Of a DNA stretch of 64,000 bases, positions 55,822-64,000 are shown piece after piece. The stretch comes from Aureobasidium sp. EXF-3400. Its lineage: Eukaryota > Ascomycota > Dothideomycetes > Dothideales > Saccotheciaceae. Numbering within the stretch: position 1 is the stretch's first letter; each line of letters opens with the position of its first letter. Below the pieces are notes generated by a model, which saw only the letters and a program-made list of their open reading frames with translations, searched no databases and was not told where the DNA came from. The translations under genes and the position numbers were made by a program. The stretch spans positions 1 through 64,000 of the forward strand of contig SWBL01000082.1 of NCBI GenBank assembly GCA_024195585.1. Reading direction: 5' to 3'.

Positions 55822-57543
55822 ATGTCACCTCCAAGCGCAATCGACGTTGATGTCCAGGCCATTGACGATACCACGGCCATCACCATCCCGAACCCTCTCA
55901 CACTCGAAGATGTCTCTGCAAGACGTGAAGCTACTGGAAAACTTATTGCTGGAGTTGCTGCGGTAGCCAATGTCGAGCAATTCAAGGGCGATAAGCATCA
56001 CTCCCACAAGCCCAAGGCTAAGAGATGGGACCGTAAGTGCCAGCCTGTAAAGCCATCTTGAGCCATGACTAACCAGACATAGACCGCTTGAACATTGAAG
56101 CCTCGTCTCGCAAAGGCAACTCCCTCAAAGCCGCCGCCAAATACCTCAAGAAGCCCGGTATCATCTCGCTGGGAGGCGGTCTGCCCTCAGCCGAGTACTT
56201 CCCCTTCGACGAACTATCCATCAAGGTGCCTCAAATCGGCCACTTCTCCGAGAAAGAGACACGCGAACAAGGTGCTGTGCTCACAGCTGGAAAGTCTGAC
56301 TTGGCAGATGACAAGTCATTGTTCGATATCACTACTGCCTTCAACTATGGCCAGGGCTCTGGATCTGCACAGTTGTTGCGTTACCTCATTGAGCACACGG
56401 AGATTGTCCATAACCCTCCTTACCAAGATTGGTACTGCAACATGACCATCGGATCTACATCTGCTCTGGATGTTGCTTTGAGAATGTTCGTGGAGCGTGG
56501 TGATGTCGTTTTGACTGAGGACTACACTTTTGCGACTGCTGTCGAGACCGCAGCACCCATGGGTGTACGTATGGTTGGAGTTGGTCTGGACGACGAGGGG
56601 CTCCTTCCTGAATCTCTCGATGACATTCTGAGCAACTGGGACGAGGCAGCTCGTGGTGCCAGAAAGCCTTTCCTGCTCTACACCGTACCCACAGGCCAGA
56701 ACCCCACTGGAGCTACTCAAAGCGAGCAGAGACGCAGAGATGTGTACAAGGTGGCCCAGAAGCACGATATCTACATCCTAGAGGACGAGCCATACTACTT
56801 CTTGCAGATGCAGCCATACACAGGCCCGGACTCGCCAGATGTGCCGCCACCAAAGACTCATGCCGAGTTTTTGAAGTCACTGGTACCTTCTTTCTTGTCC
56901 CTGGACACAGATGGCCGTGTGATGCGTATGGATTCGTTCTCAAAGGTCGTCGCACCTGGAGCGCGAGTTGGTTGGATCACAGCATCGCAGCAGATTGTTG
57001 ACAGATTCATGAAGCACATCGATGTCAGCACACAAGCCCCTAGCGGTATCAGCCAGCTGGTCCTCTTCAAGTTGCTAGATGAGCACTGGGGTCACGCAGG
57101 TTTCCTGGATTGGCTCGTTCACATCAGAATGGAATACACACAGCGAAGAGACGTTATGCTCGGAGCTTGTGAGAAGTATCTGCCCAAGGAAGTCATGAGC
57201 TGGAAGCCGCCAATGGCCGGCATGTTCGTAAGTAATTTGATCATGATATGGTGATTGATAGAAGCTAATGTTTTGACAGCACTGGCTTCAAATCGAGTAT
57301 GAGAAGCACCCTGACCACAAGAACATGTCGATCGCGGAGCTCGAAGAGAAGATCTTCCAGACAATCGTCGACCACGGAGCATTGGTCATGAAGGGCTCAT
57401 GGTTCTATGCAGACAGCCAGGCCAAGCACGACACCATGTTCTTCAGATCGACATATGCAGCCGCACCATTCGAGAAGATCGAGGAGGCCATCAAGCGTCT
57501 CGGAAACGCAGTTAGAGAGGAATTTAAGCTAGAAAGCCAATAG
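55822..57543 (+). CDS. ARO8: Aromatic amino-acid transaminase (Aro8/KAT-II type)
   Basis: PLP-dependent fold-type I aminotransferase acting on tyrosine, phenylalanine, tryptophan and possibly 2-aminoadipate, 539 aa. Exons are 55822-56032, 56083-57227 and 57280-57543. N-terminal extension of about 75 residues, then HRLNIEASSRKGNSLKAAAKY, PGIISLGGGLPSAEYFP, and the PLP-binding GSTSALDVALRMF. The cofactor Asp/Tyr region is LEDEPYYFLQM and the Schiff-base Lys is in DSFSKVVAPGARVGWI. The substrate-carboxylate Arg region is FFRSTYAAAPF. Acts in the cytosol. The extended N-terminus is common in fungal Aro8. Confidence 0.94.
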
Positions 57544-57655
57544 ACGCTTTTTGATTCTGGATAGATGTGGGAATTGTGGCATTTCGGATTGTGAAATGCA
57601 TGGCGTTTAGAGGGGGAATAGACAAGAGATGCAGAAAGAAACTTTTAGAACGGCC

Positions 57656-58262
57656 TCAGTTGATGAAGTTGACGCAGAAGAAATGCAAAATCAGACTACC
57701 AAAGACGTAATCCGCAAAAGCTCTGTTTCCGTGTCAGAATGTGCTAGATTTACAAGTGCTGGGTGTATGACGATACCTTTCGTGTGATATGGAGCCAAAG
57801 TCTGCCTTGTTCTGGGGGTTGGTCTGAATTCTCAAGCTGGCGGTAAGGACGAATTGGCCGACTGTGGCAGAGAAACCGGAGAGGAAAGCATTGAAGGGCT
57901 ACATGTCGCGGTTAGTCAGAGATCAAGAATACGACAAGAGGGCTTGAGCGTACGTAGTTTCCACCAATGACACAGTATAGGAACTGGAGAATGCCGACGA
58001 GGATAAGGAAGGTCATGAAGACATCAATCAACTTGACACGCTGGGGAGTGTCCTGAACATAGCGATCCCACACGGCCAAAGCGATCTCTTGAGCATCTGA
58101 CGAGTTGCGGACAGTGGTCTTGACCGAGTTGGGCTTTACGGATGCAGGAAGAGGCTTGGTGGGCTGAGACGAAGCAGACGTCTGTCCATGAGCAGGTTTG
58201 GCTGTCGAAGGAGGGACGATTGAGGGAGCGGGAGCAACAGCGGCGTTCTTTTTGGGAGCCAT
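57656..58262 (-). CDS. OST2: Oligosaccharyltransferase subunit Ost2 (DAD1)
   Basis: ER membrane subunit of the N-glycosylation complex, 165 aa. Exons read on the minus strand are 57954-58262, 57777-57898 and 57656-57722. The DAD1 core: [19 protein letters not shown] (TM1), [25 protein letters not shown] (TM2), SLRIQTNPQ and the final helix [18 protein letters not shown], ending NFIN. The third exon is easily missed since the frame stays open past its donor; joining it restores the conserved tail. A Ser/Pro/Ala-rich N-terminus of about 50 residues is unlike animal DAD1 but common in fungi. Confidence 0.93.
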
Positions 58263-58613
58263 GATCAAGGTGTTGAGCTGGGGAGCGTGTCGTGTAGTAA
58301 CAGTATAGACGTAAAGGTGTTTCGCTTGAGATGAACGATGCGCTGGTCAGGACGTGATTTAAGTTCCAGAACAAGACAGGTGATAAACGTCGAGGGCGAT
58401 ATGGTCTTCGGAAGCAATTGCAGGAGTGCAGCAGAGCGAATGGCCAGGTTGCTGAAGCTCGCCGGCATGCTCGCACGGACGATGCCGCGTCACAACCTCC
58501 CGAAGCTCCAGCATCTCCCCCCGCCTGCTCGACCATCCTTCTACCCGTCTATATATTCCCGTCTCAAACACTACCTCATTCCAAACAGAATAACATCAAA
58601 GCCCTAAATCAAA
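58263..58613. promoter_or_regulatory. Divergent intergenic region, Ost2 / TMEM14
   Basis: 351 bp between start codons. No gene or named motif seen. Confidence 0.35.
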
Positions 58614-59099
58614 ATGGTAACCACTTCTTGACAAGATACATGGCCAATTGACAGCTTAACTAACGCCTAGCAGAGCCTCGAGTAAGCCTAAGGAATTAGG
58701 ACATCCGGTCCACCTTTCTAACATCCACATCCAGTAACGTTGCATACATCCTCGCTGCCCTGACTGCCGGCGGCGGTATTACCGGCTATGTCAGGTATGA
58801 TAAACCATTCGTCTGTTTCCGCTTAACCATTTTACTGATCGAGGCTTCCCAGAACTGGCTCTGTCCCCTCCATCGCTGCCGGTTGCTCAGTCGGCGCCCT
58901 CTACGCTCTCGGTGCCATGAGAATCTCCAACCGTCAACCTTACGGCGTCGAGCTGGCTCTGCTGGCTAGTGTCATTCTTGCCGGAAGCAGCATCCCTAGA
59001 GCAATCAAGTCTGGAAAGCCCCTTCCCATTGGACTGAGTCTTCTTGCTGCCTATGGTCTCTACAGCTTCGGCTCTGCCTGGTCTTCCAGAGTCCGTTAA
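58614..59099 (+). CDS. TMEM14-family small membrane protein with start codon on its own exon
   Basis: 105 aa. Exons are 58614-58616 (ATG only), 58674-58681 (8 nt), 58735-58794 and 58853-59099. The reading is M, SLD, NVAYILAALTAGGGITGYV, then TGSVPSIAAGCSVGALYALG, QPYGVELALLASVILAGSS and PLPIGLSLLAAYGLYSFGSA, with Gly-rich helices typical of TMEM14. Animal TMEM14C exports protoporphyrinogen IX in mitochondria; yeast homologues are little studied. Alternative acceptor 58670 would add Gln (MQSLD). All introns are GT-AG, 53-58 nt, with good branch sites. Confidence 0.85.
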
Positions 59100-59822
59100 T
59101 CTAATAGTAATTTGATCTCTAATTCTTGCCTCTTTCTGTTCTAGTATGTTCGTGTCTTCTTTGCTGGATCATGGTTTCTCTATGTCTATTCTTCGTTAAG
59201 CATAGTCGTGTATTGCCCTATATGCGTCTGATCATCTGTCTGTTTTACCGGACGATCTCCTGAGTTTCACGTCTGTGTAGAGCGCGCCTCACGGAACCTG
59301 ACCCGTCGTACAGAGGATTCTATGATTTAAATACCGAACTGTTGACATACCGGGATTCTACCTAAACACATGACACTTGATCACTATGCTTCTGCTACCA
59401 TACACAATGTAACAGCTATCGCGTCTTGACCTTTTTCGTGACATCTTTACATTTCTGGCAGTGTCGCTCGATCTTAGGATGGGTGGTATCGTCTTGATGG
59501 AGACCTGTATGAAGAACGATCGAACATGTGGTAGTCGATTGGCACTTGAGTAACAGCACAGCACGGTAGGCTTGAGAGGTGATTGGCGTGTGATTTGTCA
59601 TGGTTAGCCTGCGTGAGCAGACCGGCTAAGAACCATGGGGTACAAGATGTATCATCGACGGCCTACGACGATCGAAAAAGAAGGCTTGGGAGAGCCAATG
59701 ATCTGTTCATTTGTTTCTTCTGGAAGATGAAGCAGTATTATTTGGTATCTTTTGGTCAAGGAATGCGGGGCCGGATCTGGCGACGACTTGAGAAAGGAAA
59801 GAAATAATGCAAAGGATATGGA
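59100..59822. other. Convergent 723-bp gap, only a weak small ORF
   Basis: Between TMEM14 and Orm 3' ends. It contains one ATG-initiated 61-codon minus-strand frame, listed separately with low confidence. Confidence 0.35.
59416..59601 (-). CDS. Possible small ORF with a CxxC pair
   Basis: 61 aa with a true ATG, beginning MTNHTPITSQAYRAVLLLKC and ending ERHCQKCKDVTKKVKTR. The CQKC pair and basic tail are suggestive, but I recognise no family, the frame is short, and the region is between two 3' ends. Low confidence. Confidence 0.15.
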   Translation of the reverse strand: MTNHTPITSQAYRAVLLLKCQSTTTCSIVLHTGLHQDDTTHPKIERHCQKCKDVTKKVKTR

Positions 59823-60475
59823 TCATCGGTCATCCACGTCGGGGTTGAAAAGAGCGATGCGCATGCGATGAAGCTGTGAAGTTGGTTAGGAGAGGGTGCT
59901 CAAGGTTGTCGCCGGGCAAACTTACAGCAGGCAGCTTTGGTACGACAACAGCGAGGGTTGCCATGAAGTTGATCATGAAGTAGGTGATGTCGTAATGCGT
60001 GTAGTGAGTGCTGACGAGGAAAAGAATAATGGGAACACTGAGCAGGAACTTCTTGGCGGGGGTATATTGGTCGCCGCTATCGATCTGCTCCCACATGTTG
60101 AGATTGTCGTAAGCCCCGGCGTTGAACTCAAATGGCACACCTCGCACCCAGTGGAACATGAGGAAGGAGCCGGCCATGTATGAGATGTTGGTGAGGGTCC
60201 ATGAGGTTTCTTGGGAGATGTTGGGGACGATGTCGAAGATGATTTTGAGGAGAGCAATGAGGACGAAATGGATGGCCCAGGCACCTGCAGGAAACGTGTC
60301 AGGATGCGAGTCTCGCAGAGGAGCGACAGGAACAGGGCTACAAACCTTTGGCGTTGACCCATTCCGAGTTGAGGTTGGGCAGAGCGGCCTGGTCACTGAT
60401 GTGCTCCAGCGACTCAGGGGGCTCGGTGTACATCAGACTGCTAGACCGTCTCCTCCGTGCCGCCTTGGTGTCCAT
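59823..60475 (-). CDS. ORM1: Orm/ORMDL sphingolipid regulator
   Basis: ER membrane protein that restrains serine palmitoyltransferase, 179 aa. Exons read on the minus strand are 60346-60475, 59926-60284 and 59823-59873. The N-terminus RRRRSSSLMYTEPPESLEH contains the basic Ser cluster that Ypk1-type kinases phosphorylate. ORMDL core: ALPNLNSEWVNAKG, AWAIHFVLIALLKIIFDIV, SWTLTNISYMAGSFLMFHWV and GVPFEFNAGAYDNLNMWEQID. The final 51-nt exon encodes LHRMRIALFNPDVDDR, preceded by CTAAC and a TTCACAG acceptor. Start is the first ATG, but the frame is open upstream, so an extended N-terminus is possible. Confidence 0.92.
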
Positions 60476-61148
60476 GCTGGAAGCTGCTCTTTCTGAATGT
60501 CTCCTCTGGTTCGGCGGGCGATTCGTGTCTCCGGCGAAGCTAAGGCCGGAGGTGGGTTGCAAGAGTGTAGAAGACAGCTTGGCGGTGTTTGCTGGTGCTG
60601 GAGGGTGCGGAATCGTGGCGGTGGAGGGCGCACTGCTGCACCAGGGGAAGGGCTACAGATGGAGAAGGCGACAAAGAAAGCGCGAAAGGCGTGGGAGCAG
60701 CGACAAGCGTCCGAGACAATGGAGCAGGAAAGTTGGTCGACGGGCGAAAATGATATGATGCGAAAGGGTCCTAAAGCCAGCACTGAGCACTCGGAACAAG
60801 TTGTGGCAGTGGTCTGAAATTGGCTTGACGCACCGCCTCACGTTTTACAATTCCTTCCACCCCCACTTCGTCACTGCTTTCTGCTTGTCTGCCTGCGCAA
60901 CCACTGCACTATTGCCTTCTATTGCTTTTGTCGGACCACTTCCATAGTCCTCTCTCTCCTTCTCTGCCGCGTGTCCACGTCGCCTTATTGAAGACATTCC
61001 GTCGCCCTCCGCGGCCCTTGGCAATATGTAGGGCTGTTTGCTGTTGCTATTTTCGGTCCTACTGCTTAAGACCTTCTGGAATCTCTCGAGAACTAGAAGG
61101 AATATAGTTGAATACAGTAATAGTACAGTGTAGCGAAATGAACGCCCT
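60476..61148. promoter_or_regulatory. Orm promoter and NDUFAF2 3' side
   Basis: 673 bp between two minus-strand genes. The Orm-proximal part is GC-rich and open in frame with Orm, but without an ATG. No named motif. Confidence 0.4.
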
Positions 61149-61899
61149 TTATCTACGGCTGACACCAGGACTCCAACTCTGTGGCTGCCAGTCGTCTCCT
61201 GGATTACCCTTAGGCGATTGCTTCCATGGGTTTGCCTCCTTATCCTTGGTTCTACCTTTGAATCTGCCGTCGTCTTTGGTTCTGCCCTCGGTCGAGGCTT
61301 CAACCTCACCCGCGTCACCTACCGCACTTCTCACGCCTTCATTCTCAGTTGGCTCAGTCTGGTTCTGGTGCATGTATCCTGCGGGATCCTTTACGCCAAT
61401 AGCTGGTGCCGTTTGCTGCTTCGATGGTGCATCCAAGAAGGACTCCTGGGCATTCCACCTGTCATCGGCTGCCTTTGCCAGTTGACGCATCTGGGATTGA
61501 CGAGTGACTTCGAACTGCTGTTCCTGAATTGTAGGAGCTTCGGGGCGGACCTGGCGCAACCACTGATGCCATTGTGCTACAAGGACTCGGGATTAGAATA
61601 GATACATCTAGATGAATACAGTCAATTGAGTGGCGTACGCGAGATTTTGACATCAGCATAATGCCCCTGAGTGCTGTACTGAACAATCCTTCTCATTCGA
61701 CCAGCATTGATAGCGTCCTTGAACTCCCAGAAGGTGTTGCCGGAAAGATCAGCGCCTGCAATTATATCTGGTCAGCTATGTCAAGGCGGTGATTTGACAA
61801 TTTCTTGAACATACCGACAAGCCACTTTTTCCGCCACGGAAGACGCAGAGCCTTCCATTTGTACCAAGCTTGCTTGATGGCCCCTGGTTGCTTTGCCAT
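61149..61899 (-). CDS. Complex I assembly factor NDUFAF2 (mimitin/B17.2L)
   Basis: Mitochondrial assembly chaperone of NADH:ubiquinone oxidoreductase, 209 aa. Exons read on the minus strand are 61815-61899, 61639-61755 and 61149-61576. It shows AWYKWKALRLPWRKKWLVG, GNTFWEFKD, RRIVQYSTQGHYADVKIS and PQWHQWLRQVRPEAPT, all NDUFAF2/NDUFA12 signatures. The charged, Gln/Asp/Lys-rich C-terminal half is a fungal extension. Presence of complex I machinery agrees with a filamentous fungus and excludes Saccharomyces-type yeasts. Confidence 0.93.
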
Positions 61900-62127
61900 G
61901 ATGTTTTTAGGATGTCTAAATCAAGTTGGCGAGGCGGCGGAGCATGTTCAAGATGGAAGACTGCACGAGGCACGAGTTTGATGACGTTTTGGGGGATGAA
62001 ACGCGGCCGAGGCGCATGCACAGACGCCGCCGCGAAGCAATGCAATGCAATCCAAACATTAGGTATCAATCTTGCTGTCCCTCCTTTACCCCTCCATCAT
62101 CAACCCACCTCCGTCTTCGTCTCCAAC
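61900..62127. promoter_or_regulatory. Divergent promoter, NDUFAF2 / calponin-repeat gene
   Basis: 228 bp between start codons. No named motif seen. Confidence 0.4.
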
Positions 62128-64000
62128 ATGGCTTCCGTGTCGTCGCTGGACCAAGACATGCGCAACTTGCGCATGTCAAAATATACTCCACAAGCCGCCA
62201 ACGAAGTTCGCTCGTGGATTGAACAAACGCTCGGCGAAACACTACCATCGGGTGATCTTCTCCAGGATGTACTCAAGGATGGTGTTATTCTGTGCAGACT
62301 CGCCAACCTAACTCTACCTGCTCCGGGACTCAAGTTCAAAAGATCCGCCATGCCCTTCGTCCAGATGGAAAACATCTCACATTTCCTGCGGGCCTGTGAA
62401 TCCCCTCCGCTAAACATGCCTGCTCACGATCGCTTCCTCACCGTCGACTTGTTCGAGTCCAAGGATCCCGCCCAAGTTCTTCAGTGTATCAGCGCATTCA
62501 GTCGCGTGGCTCATGCTGTCAGTCCGACCAACTTCCCCAACACCATCGGCCCACAAAGGAGCGCAACTTTGAGTCCCGCCGCTACTGGTCCCACTGCCAG
62601 AAATGCCCGACCAGTCGCCCCGAGCCCCCTCTCTGCTAAACCTTCGTTCGCTGTCCCCTCGTCCAGATCTATGAGCCCTGCTCTCAGTGTAGGCTCCTCC
62701 AGCTCTCGCGCAACCGAGAACGGTCTCAAATCACCTCGAGGTACAGTTAGTAGCTGGACCAAAGCAGGTGATCGAGGCAACACAGCACCCGCATGGAACA
62801 TTGCTCAGTATGGATACATGGGCGGCGCTAGTCAAGGCAACCAGGGAGTCATGTTTGGTGGTAGAAGACAAATCACTACCGCCGCACCTCACGTTCCTGG
62901 ACAGGGCGAATCCGACTTCGGAAAGAGACGTCGTGAAAGAGAAGCCGAAGAAGAACGTCTTAAACAAGAGGCCGAGGAGGCAGAATACAAGAGACAGAAC
63001 GAACGGGAAGCCGAGGAAGAGCGCAATCGAATCGCCGAGGAACAAATATGGGAGGAAGAAGCCCGTCGTACAAGAGAGCAAGAGAGACAACAAATCCTGA
63101 AGCAAAAGCGACAATGGGAAGAGCAAGAGCGCAGATGGAAGGTCGAGGAAGAAGCTCGTCAAAGAGAGCAGGAAGCAGATCTGAAAGGGCAACATTTGAG
63201 TCAACATCAGGCCGATCAAGGCGCTCGCAGATCCAGCGCACACGAAGACACGCCCGAAAGGTTGAGAGTTCGCGAACTCGAGAAACAGCTCGAAGAGGCT
63301 AGAGAGCGTGAGCGTCAGTATCAACAAGAGCGCGAGGAGCGCGTGCGTCAGAACAGCATTCACTCAAGGCCGTCTACTGCAAGATCGGAACAGGAAACCG
63401 ATCCGATACCTAGGGCGCCCTCACCGAAGGATAGCGACGTATCTTGGGCACCGATAGAGGATGAAGTACTCAACAGGAAAATGCCTCCGCCTGAGATGCC
63501 CCGCGGTTCATCAAGACCTCTTCCGACACCAGCGCCAAGGCAGCAACCAATCCTACCTGAGCGTACAGCCTCTCCAGCTGGACCACGTCCTCTACCGGAA
63601 CCTTCGGCATATCGTCCGGCTTCACCAGCACCGACACGAACAGACCGCTACCTTGTCGACAACCCAGCACCCGTGTCATCAAAGCCTGTCACTCACCAAC
63701 CACGAGAAATGGGCTACACTTCAACATATGAGGAACAAAGCGATAGAGACCGTCGCATTGCATCACAACAAACGACCAAGGCTGGAGGATGGGCATCTAA
63801 GTCTCTCCTGGAACGTGAAATGGAACGCGAAAGAGAGAGACAGAGGGAATGGGAGGCTAACCAACAATCGACCAAGGAAGTAGCCAAAGACTCGAGCCAA
63901 GGAAGCGGCGCAGGCCAGAGCTGGGATGTCCATCAATATGGTTACATGGGAGGAGACAGCCAGAACCGAGGTTCCAGCTCGGGCAGTGGGATTGGATTTG
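62128..64000 (+). CDS. Calponin-homology and calponin-repeat actin-binding protein, cut by window edge
   Basis: 624 codons without a stop, running off the right edge. A type-3 CH domain (about residues 20-130) contains EVRSWIEQTLGETLP, LLQDVLKDGVILCRLAN and PFVQMENISHFL, as in transgelin/Scp1. A calponin repeat follows (WNIAQYGYMGGASQGNQGVM, about residue 222). Then a long Arg/Glu coiled coil (EAEEERLKQEAEEAEYKRQ and onward to about residue 420), a Pro/Ser-rich region, another Arg/Glu helix, and a second calponin-like unit SWDVHQYGYMGGDSQ near the window end. Scp1 is about 200 aa; this extended form suggests an actin bundler with added coiled-coil multimerisation. Confidence 0.88.
   Translation, partial: MASVSSLDQDMRNLRMSKYTPQAANEVRSWIEQTLGETLPSGDLLQDVLKDGVILCRLANLTLPAPGLKFKRSAMPFVQMENISHFLRACESPPLNMPAHDRFLTVDLFESKDPAQVLQCISAFSRVAHAVSPTNFPNTIGPQRSATLSPAATGPTARNARPVAPSPLSAKPSFAVPSSRSMSPALSVGSSSSRATENGLKSPRGTVSSWTKAGDRGNTAPAWNIAQYGYMGGASQGNQGVMFGGRRQITTAAPHVPGQGESDFGKRRREREAEEERLKQEAEEAEYKRQNEREAEEERNRIAEEQIWEEEARRTREQERQQILKQKRQWEEQERRWKVEEEARQREQEADLKGQHLSQHQADQGARRSSAHEDTPERLRVRELEKQLEEARERERQYQQEREERVRQNSIHSRPSTARSEQETDPIPRAPSPKDSDVSWAPIEDEVLNRKMPPPEMPRGSSRPLPTPAPRQQPILPERTASPAGPRPLPEPSAYRPASPAPTRTDRYLVDNPAPVSSKPVTHQPREMGYTSTYEEQSDRDRRIASQQTTKAGGWASKSLLEREMERERERQREWEANQQSTKEVAKDSSQGSGAGQSWDVHQYGYMGGDSQNRGSSSGSGIGF

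Noticed and set aside
55185..55985. 266-codon minus-strand frame
   Set aside because: It overlaps exon 1 of the Aro8-type gene in antisense and has no recognisable domain.

Overview
The window is nuclear DNA of a filamentous ascomycete (Pezizomycotina, probably Dothideomycetes). The evidence is dense genes, mostly 50-60 nt introns with GTANGT donors and CTAAC/CTGAC branch sites, and fungal families such as HapC, DUF3602, a CCCH-plus-Smr protein, Fcy1 and Orm. I support 41 protein genes. Two are cut by the edges: eIF4A at the left and a calponin-repeat protein at the right. I see no rRNA, convincing tRNA, transposon, CRISPR array or secondary-metabolite cluster. Exon coordinates were worked out by eye from splice signals and family conservation, without transcripts.

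Layout. 1-9 kb: eIF4A, F-box/JmjC protein, CLIP-170-like CAP-Gly protein, APH/ACAD11-type kinase, Sm G and Ntr2-like spliceosome factor. 9-18 kb: Cmc2, prefoldin 2, HapC, CCCH/Smr protein and Yth1/CPSF30. 18-29 kb: two lineage proteins of unknown role, SRm160-type PWI protein, Eaf6, ChaC, ZIP transporter, RING-H2 ligase and cyclophilin H. 29-40 kb: beta-flanking-like protein, Atg14, an EH-repeat protein, thioredoxin reductase, Trm82, ribosomal P0 and a GNAT protein. 40-54 kb: Ydj1, Fcy1, Hem12, Msh1, DUF3602, a CBS protein, Ptc7, Mdm38/LETM1. 54-64 kb: Adk2, Aro8-type transaminase, Ost2, a TMEM14 protein, Orm, NDUFAF2 and the calponin-repeat protein.

How they fit together. This is mainly a housekeeping region and not one pathway. 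Themes recur: RNA processing (Sm G, Ntr2, PWI protein, cyclophilin H, Yth1), translation and chaperones (eIF4A, P0, Trm82, prefoldin 2, Ydj1), and mitochondria (Cmc2, Msh1, Ptc7, LETM1, Adk2, NDUFAF2). Many neighbours are divergent pairs sharing 180-560 bp, for example Sm G/Ntr2, Cmc2/Pfd2, Trm82/P0 and Hem12/Msh1. I did not find an obviously new multi-gene system. The points most worth following are a stand-alone ACAD11-type kinase with a peroxisomal AKL end, a possible non-AUG mitochondrial form of thioredoxin reductase, a start codon isolated on a 3-nt exon, two GC-AG introns with the same donor, two stop-free 51-nt introns, and candidate regulatory sites upstream of Ydj1 and the Aro8-type gene.
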